Positions 5,450-8,979 of a DNA stretch of 8,979 bases are shown here, piece by piece. Under the pieces are notes generated by a model that was given only the letters and a program-made list of their open reading frames with translations, was not told where the DNA came from and made no database searches. Location: assembly GCA_002373775.1 (NCBI GenBank), contig DFJW01000027.1:1-8979 (forward strand), given 5' to 3'. The stretch comes from Ruminococcus flavefaciens (lineage in GTDB: Bacteria; Bacillota; Clostridia; Oscillospirales; Ruminococcaceae). Positions within the stretch are counted from its first letter, which is position 1; each line of letters starts with the position of its first letter. The position numbers and the translations under genes are program-made.

Positions 5450-6550
5450 ATGTCCGATAAGTCGAGTAAAGGCTATATCACTGATGCAAAGCTTATGGTA
5501 TTGTATGTCTTGTTGAAGTATTCCGATGCGAACCATACGCTTGAAAAGAACAGGCTGCTTGAACTGATAACATCTGAATTCGGTAAAAATCGCAGCATCA
5601 ATGTCAGGACTCTTGACAGAAATCTTGAAACGATAAAAAAATTCCTTGATCATAAAAGTGACCTGTTCGGCAAATGTAAATACGATGTCATCAGCGCTAA
5701 AACTGGAAATGGAAATACCAAGACAAGTATCCGTATTGAGCATATATTCAGCGATCACGAGCTGAGATACCTTATTGATATGGTTAGCTCTTGCGAGTAT
5801 ATAGTCAAAAAGGAACGTGTTGAACTCATCAATAAGCTCCTGACGCTTTCATCGAAAAGCTTTCTCTCTGACTACAAGCCATACCTCTTGAACAAAATGT
5901 CAAAATCTAAGGTCATGGTCAATGAACTGATGAGAAATCTGAAAGTGATACATAAAGCTATCATCGAAAAAAAGCAGATACGCTTTGTTCGCCTGAGCCG
6001 TACACTTGATGGAAAACTTCTGAATGAAAAGGATGAAAATGGCAACGAGAAAACTTATATCGTAAATCCTTACAGAACAGTTTTTAATGATGGTTTCTAT
6101 TATCTTGTATGCAGCAAAGCTTATGATAACAGAGAGCCTGACAGGATAAGCAATTACAGAATAGACCGAATGAGCGAGATAGAGATAATAGGAGATTCAG
6201 TTTACTTTCCTGAATCAAGAATTGCTGACGTTGCCATAAATGCAGATACGAAGAAATATATCAGCACTCACAGAATGATGTGGAGCGGGAAAACTGAAAC
6301 TATCCTATTCAGATGTCCGGAGTGGGCGATAACTGAAATAGTCGATTTCTTTGGTGATGATTATCGAATATTGTCCCATGACAAAAAAGAGACAACTCTT
6401 ACAGTCGCAGTAGAAAGCACATTTGATAATATGCTTATCTGGTCAAGACGTTTCTTTGATTTTGTTGAGGTCATTTCTCCGAGGCCGCTCAGGCAGAGAT
6501 TGAAGGAAGATATTGCCAGAGCATATGAAAAATACAGTAAAGATGTTTAA
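5450..6550 (+). CDS. WYL-domain transcriptional regulator
   Basis: This 366-residue DNA-binding regulator has the usual WYL layout. Residues 10-65 form a winged helix-turn-helix (LMVLYVLLKYSDANHTLEKN, then RSINVRTLDRNLETIKKFL). A helical linker runs to about 160. The WYL domain spans about 163-245, with KQIRFVRLSRTLDGK, VNPYRTVFNDGFYYLVC and SNYRIDRMSEIEI. A WCX-type C-terminal domain covers about 280-355 (ETILFRCPEWAITEIVDFFG to SPRPLRQRLKEDI). WYL domains are proposed ligand sensors, and some bind nucleic acids. Several WYL regulators control phage-defence loci, but nothing here is a recognised defence effector. The gene starts 6 bases after the LRR stop and its ribosome binding site (CAGGAG) is inside the LRR gene. 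The length is normal and no lesion is seen. Targets could include its own promoter or the similar promoters at 6671 and 8338. Confidence 0.9.
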   Translation: MSDKSSKGYITDAKLMVLYVLLKYSDANHTLEKNRLLELITSEFGKNRSINVRTLDRNLETIKKFLDHKSDLFGKCKYDVISAKTGNGNTKTSIRIEHIFSDHELRYLIDMVSSCEYIVKKERVELINKLLTLSSKSFLSDYKPYLLNKMSKSKVMVNELMRNLKVIHKAIIEKKQIRFVRLSRTLDGKLLNEKDENGNEKTYIVNPYRTVFNDGFYYLVCSKAYDNREPDRISNYRIDRMSEIEIIGDSVYFPESRIADVAINADTKKYISTHRMMWSGKTETILFRCPEWAITEIVDFFGDDYRILSHDKKETTLTVAVESTFDNMLIWSRRFFDFVEVISPRPLRQRLKEDIARAYEKYSKDV

Positions 6551-6599
6551 GTCACTGCAATGCAAAGCAATTTTGCTTTTGTATGGCAGTGACTTTGCT
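6549..6599 (+). terminator. Long hairpin after the WYL gene, probable terminator
   Basis: AAGTCACTGC (from 6549) pairs with GCAGTGACTT (to 6595), and the inner parts (ATGCAAAGCAA with TTGCTTTTGTAT) extend the stem almost to the loop with a few mismatches. TTTGCTTTG follows. The stem begins inside the stop codon. The length, about 20 bp, is more than a simple terminator needs, but the position fits termination of the LRR-WYL transcript. Confidence 0.6.
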
Positions 6600-6669
6600 T
6601 TGTAATACTAATATACGAAAATCTCTTATAAGTAGCTATATATCGCCAAATATCGGCTGCTTATTCAGC

Positions 6670-6701
6670 GGACAAATTTGTCATATAACGTGTGCTATAA
6701 T
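6670..6701 (+). promoter_or_regulatory. Promoter with palindrome upstream of the three-repeat protein gene
   Basis: TGCTATAAT (extended -10; TATAAT at 6696-6701) lies 13 bases after the palindrome GACAAATTTGTC (6671-6682; GGAC-N6-GTC from 6670). No good -35 exists at 16-18 bases, so the extended -10 or a regulator would have to help. The same arrangement recurs at 8338-8370. Confidence 0.6.
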
Positions 6702-6752
6702 AAAAGCACAAAAGAAACAGCGTACACCTTTCGTTCCAACAGGAGGCAGTGT

Positions 6753-7700
6753 ATGGACTATGTAGAAAGAGAGCAATGGATAGAAGTTTGTCAGATGTTC
6801 TTTGATGCGTATGCCAAGTTTCAGATCGACGGTACAGAAGCACATTGGTACGAGTGCAACTACAGAAACATCGAGATCGCTTTTATTGACTGCGGTTACT
6901 TCGTTAAGGTACAGCTGTATTGTCCGGAGGTGCTCAGAAGTCTGAACGGTTATTATGGCAGGTCAGCAAAAAACACTGAGGAAATAATAAGAATGCTGTA
7001 TTGGCTTGCATGGGAGGCAGAGAAAAGGAATTCTTACATTATTAAAACAGTAAATCCCGAAGAAGAGTATCAGCAGCTCAGAAGGATACTGACAGAGAAA
7101 TACCGTCTGTGTTACGACGCTTATTGGGAGGACGATTACTGGAAAGAAACAGGTGAGGAAAGACTTATCATCATGCTATATGGCAGAGAGATAGAAGTTC
7201 ACTTTTCTCCCAATATTATGTGGGATGTCAACGGATACATAGACGCTGATCTTTTCTGTTGCGAGACCGACAGACGTTGCTCGACCGTTGTGCATCAGGA
7301 AGAAGAGAAGCCGAAAGAGATCATCAGACTCCTTCAGGATATGGCTTCTGAACCGGAGATCTTAGAGTTCAGTACCGCCGATTCCGAATTGGAGCACGAG
7401 CTGATAAGAGATTATCTGGTCAGCAGCCGTACAAATGACGGTCTGCTGATTGAGCGTTTTCCGTTTGGCTGGTTTCACAGTTTGAACGGAGTAGTTATCA
7501 AAGAGCGAATTCTTGTACTTCACAACAGACAGATCAGATTAAAATTCGAGCCTCAGGAAGACACTTTACAGATCATTGTTGATTGCACGGAAACGGGAAA
7601 ACAATTTACGATGGAACTTCCTAAACGCTGTCGGGAAGTCGAAGAGATTGGCGAAGAACTTGTCTGGAGGATACAAGAACTGGCATGGGAAACTGCATAA
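6753..7700 (+). CDS. Unrecognised protein with three degenerate copies of one domain
   Basis: The product has 315 residues, rich in Glu, Arg, Tyr and Trp, with no signal peptide or membrane segment. I do not recognise the family. Internally it shows three related units at about residues 8-90, 105-200 and 212-315. Each has an N-terminal helix, a strand pair of the type ERxIxLxxRxIxVxF (NYRNIEIAFIDCGYFVKVQL; EERLIIMLYGREIEVHFSPN; KERILVLHNRQIRLKFEPQE), and a closing amphipathic helix (EEIIRMLYWLAWEAE; KEIIRLLQDMASEPE; EEIGEELVWRIQELAWETA). Such arrays suggest a binding scaffold or immunity-like protein, but that is speculation. The start at 6753 has AGGAGG (6741-6746) at 6 bases; the upstream ATG at 6678 has none and would overlap the promoter. 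It has its own promoter and is followed after 26 bases by the coiled-coil gene, probably in one operon. Confidence 0.75.
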   Translation: MDYVEREQWIEVCQMFFDAYAKFQIDGTEAHWYECNYRNIEIAFIDCGYFVKVQLYCPEVLRSLNGYYGRSAKNTEEIIRMLYWLAWEAEKRNSYIIKTVNPEEEYQQLRRILTEKYRLCYDAYWEDDYWKETGEERLIIMLYGREIEVHFSPNIMWDVNGYIDADLFCCETDRRCSTVVHQEEEKPKEIIRLLQDMASEPEILEFSTADSELEHELIRDYLVSSRTNDGLLIERFPFGWFHSLNGVVIKERILVLHNRQIRLKFEPQEDTLQIIVDCTETGKQFTMELPKRCREVEEIGEELVWRIQELAWETA

Positions 7701-7726
7701 GTAACCATAGATAAGGAGGAATAACT

Positions 7727-8278
7727 ATGGCTTGGGATAATCCGAGTGGAATCCTTTCTCCTAACGAGAGAGACAGGCTCAAAAGAGAGGCTGAGATATT
7801 CGCAGAGGCTCAGCGGAAAATGCTGAGGGAAGAGGAACAGCGTGCCTCAAAGCAGCGTGAAGCAGAAGAACGACGCAGAGCTGCTGAGCGTGATAGAGAG
7901 GAAAGGACACGCAGAGCAGAGGAAGAAAGAAGGTATAAAAATCAATTAGCTTCCGAAAGAAGAGCACAGTCAAAAGCAAGATTAGAAAGCTATAAAGCCT
8001 GGCTGCGTACACCAGAAGGAGATGCCTTTTTAGATCAGGAAAGATACAAAAGTCGTGCAGAAAAGGTCTGGAATGCTGAGTATGGTTCGGTAACATATCT
8101 TAGGAACAGATATGGTCATGCTTACTATGTTATTGCTGAGATAATACAGAATATCCTTGGCTGTACACCTGATGAGGCGGAAGAAAAAATAGCTGAGAAT
8201 TATATAGAACCCAGATGGAAACAGTTCGAGCAGCCTGAGATCGAGAGGATCCTAAAAGAGAAACTTCTAAAGAAGTGA
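7727..8278 (+). CDS. Charged coiled-coil protein of unknown function
   Basis: The product has 183 residues. After a short leader (MAWDNPSGILSPNERDRL), residues 15-95 are almost entirely Glu/Arg/Ala/Gln (KQREAEERRRAAERDREER and similar), forming a long single helix or coiled coil. Residues 95-183 are a more ordinary globular or helical segment (YKAWLRTPEGDAFLDQERYK, VTYLRNRYGHAYYVIAEIIQ, CTPDEAEEKIAENYIEPRWK), which I do not recognise. No signal peptide or membrane segment is present. AAGGAGG (7713-7719) gives a strong ribosome binding site. It follows the three-repeat gene by 26 bases, so the two are likely translated from one message and could act together. The helix-rich N-terminus would give many spurious database hits to myosin-like proteins; only the C-terminal 90 residues are informative. 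Confidence 0.75.
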   Translation: MAWDNPSGILSPNERDRLKREAEIFAEAQRKMLREEEQRASKQREAEERRRAAERDREERTRRAEEERRYKNQLASERRAQSKARLESYKAWLRTPEGDAFLDQERYKSRAEKVWNAEYGSVTYLRNRYGHAYYVIAEIIQNILGCTPDEAEEKIAENYIEPRWKQFEQPEIERILKEKLLKK

Positions 8279-8330
8279 TCCGGAAGAGATCATCAGGGAG
8301 ATACAGCGTATGGCGTGGGAAACAGCATAA
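8274..8330 (+). pseudogene. Stranded C-terminal fragment of a paralogue of the three-repeat protein
   Basis: Immediately after the coiled-coil gene, in another frame, the sequence reads SDPEEIIREIQRMAWETA followed by TAA (8328-8330). This matches the C-terminus of the 6753-7700 product (EEIGEELVWRIQELAWETA-stop) and, less closely, the closing helices of its other two units. There is no start codon or ribosome binding site for it, and the frame is closed just upstream. It is best explained as the last codons of a second copy whose body was deleted, with the coiled-coil gene brought next to it. Confidence 0.65.
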
Positions 8331-8337
8331 CTGACAC

Positions 8338-8375
8338 AGGACTTTTTTGTCCCGTTCAGTTTGCTATAATATAAT
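8338..8375 (+). promoter_or_regulatory. Promoter with GGAC-N6-GTCC repeat upstream of the 8420 gene
   Basis: GGACTTTTTTGTCC (8339-8352) precedes TGCTATAAT with the same 13-base spacing seen at 6670. Two overlapping TATAAT hexamers (8365-8370 and 8370-8375) are present; the second has TTGTCC (8347-8352) at 17 bases as a possible -35. The repeat could also form a short hairpin, extended by CTGA and TCAG outside it. Confidence 0.6.
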
Positions 8376-8419
8376 CATAAGGTAAAAATAAAGAATTAAA
8401 TTTCTAAGGAGGAAAGTAT

Positions 8420-8929
8420 ATGAGAGTAACATCATCACAGGCAGCAAAACTTCTTCGTCAGCTCAATGACGAACTGAGAGCATTACAGCTCAAGGAGTCA
8501 AATTCCAGCAGCTTTGTAGCCGCAATTCAGGAGGATGTCGAATCTGTACGCCCTGAGTACAATTTCAAGGAAATGCGTGATGCTCAGGCAGAGGTTGAGT
8601 GTAAGATCCGTAAAGTAAAACACGCAATAAACGTGTTCAACACAACAACAATTATCCCGGATTTTAATATTACGATCGACGAAATGCTGGTATATCTTCC
8701 GCAGCTTAATTCGGAATGTGCTACCCTCTCTAAAATGAGAGATGCAATGCCGAAAGTGCGTGTCAGCTCCGGTTATTCCGGCGGTGGCAATATTATCGAC
8801 TATAAGTACGCAAATTACGATATCGAAGAAGTCGGCAGGTATTATACCAAGATATCAGAGACTCTCGCAAAAGCTCAGACAGCACTTGATCTGGTCAACA
8901 GCACTGTCGAATTTGAGATAGATATCTGA
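8420..8929 (+). CDS. Conserved hypothetical helical protein, possibly DIP1984/septicolysin-like
   Basis: The product has 169 residues and no signal peptide or membrane segment. It is largely helical: residues 1-30 (SSQAAKLLRQLNDELRALQL), 48-75 (FKEMRDAQAEVECKIRKVKH, INVFNTTTIIP), then DFNITIDEMLVYLPQLNSEC, a glycine-rich turn (VSSGYSGGGNIIDYKYANYD) and a last helix (TLAKAQTALDLVNSTVEFEIDI). The order of helix, 'N..T' segment, 'TIDEML...LPQL' helix, short strand and final helix with 'Q..LD..N' resembles DIP1984/septicolysin-like proteins of about 150-170 residues. I have a memory of close relatives being annotated as hypothetical in Ruminococcaceae. Neither gives a function. AAGGAGG (8406-8412) seven bases before the ATG fixes the start. 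It has its own promoter. Its stop overlaps a following ATG (TGATG). Confidence 0.75.
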   Translation: MRVTSSQAAKLLRQLNDELRALQLKESNSSSFVAAIQEDVESVRPEYNFKEMRDAQAEVECKIRKVKHAINVFNTTTIIPDFNITIDEMLVYLPQLNSECATLSKMRDAMPKVRVSSGYSGGGNIIDYKYANYDIEEVGRYYTKISETLAKAQTALDLVNSTVEFEIDI

Positions 8930-8979
8930 TGTTCTTTCCGTTTACGGTTCTCACGCCTCCTTTTGAATATGACTATGTT
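8929..8979 (+). CDS. Possible start of a coupled downstream gene (partial)
   Basis: The stop TGA of the previous gene overlaps an ATG (8929-8931) that opens a frame running off the window: MFFPFTVLTPPFEYDYV. The TGATG overlap is a common sign of translational coupling, but there is no good Shine-Dalgarno and only 17 codons can be seen. It could equally be chance. Confidence 0.3.
   Translation, partial: MFFPFTVLTPPFEYDYV

Noticed and set aside
5215..5758. Two minus-strand frames opposite the LRR and WYL genes
   Set aside because: They mirror the LRR repeats and the WYL N-terminus and lack ribosome binding sites.
7779..8096. 105-codon minus-strand frame with a leucine-rich hydrophobic product
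   Set aside because: It is antisense to the Glu/Arg-rich coiled coil, whose complement naturally encodes Leu, Phe and Ser.
1..8979. CRISPR array, insertion sequence or rRNA
   Set aside because: No regularly spaced direct repeats, transposase motifs, IS-type terminal repeats or rRNA-like sequence were seen.

Overview
The window looks like chromosomal DNA from a low-GC gut Firmicute, most likely a Ruminococcus-type member of the Oscillospiraceae. The basis is AT-rich intergenic DNA, strong AGGAGG ribosome binding sites, consensus sigma-A promoters, BspA-type leucine-rich repeats, and transporter and lipoprotein variants that I associate with that group. This assignment is recognition, not a search result.

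Layout. (1) Positions 1-277, minus strand: the N-terminal part of a flavodoxin, cut by the window edge. (2) 278-764: a mostly non-coding stretch with a 33-codon ORF behind a perfect Shine-Dalgarno, a GC-rich terminator hairpin and a tRNA T-arm-like fragment. It may be the scar of an old integration. (3) 765-4478, minus strand: a Zur/Fur-type zinc uptake operon, transcribed from a near-perfect promoter at 4556-4584 with an inverted-repeat operator at 4528-4548. Its order is small membrane protein, ZnuA-like binding lipoprotein, CobW-family GTPase, ABC-3 permease remnant, CC-motif lipoprotein. (4) 4738-6599, plus strand: a two-gene unit of a leucine-rich repeat protein and a WYL-domain transcription factor, with its own promoter and a long terminator-like hairpin. 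(5) 6660-8979, plus strand: genes I cannot assign. They are a protein built of three degenerate copies of one unit, a charged coiled-coil protein, a stranded C-terminal fragment of a paralogue of the first, a conserved hypothetical helical protein and perhaps the start of another gene.

The main result is that the zinc operon carries three independent lesions while its promoter and operator look intact. The small first gene is frameshifted near 4300. The znuA-like gene has an in-frame amber codon at 3019-3021, with 29 family-like codons continuing after it. A deletion near 2000-2050 joins a truncated cobW to the middle of the permease gene; no ATPase gene is present, and it was probably lost in that deletion. 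The operon cannot make a complete importer from this locus.

The second result concerns the plus-strand accessory region. The promoters of the three-repeat protein and of the 8420 gene share the same architecture, a GGAC-N6-GTC inverted repeat exactly 13 bases before TATAAT with an extended -10 TGC. This suggests common control, and the adjacent WYL protein is a natural but untested candidate regulator.
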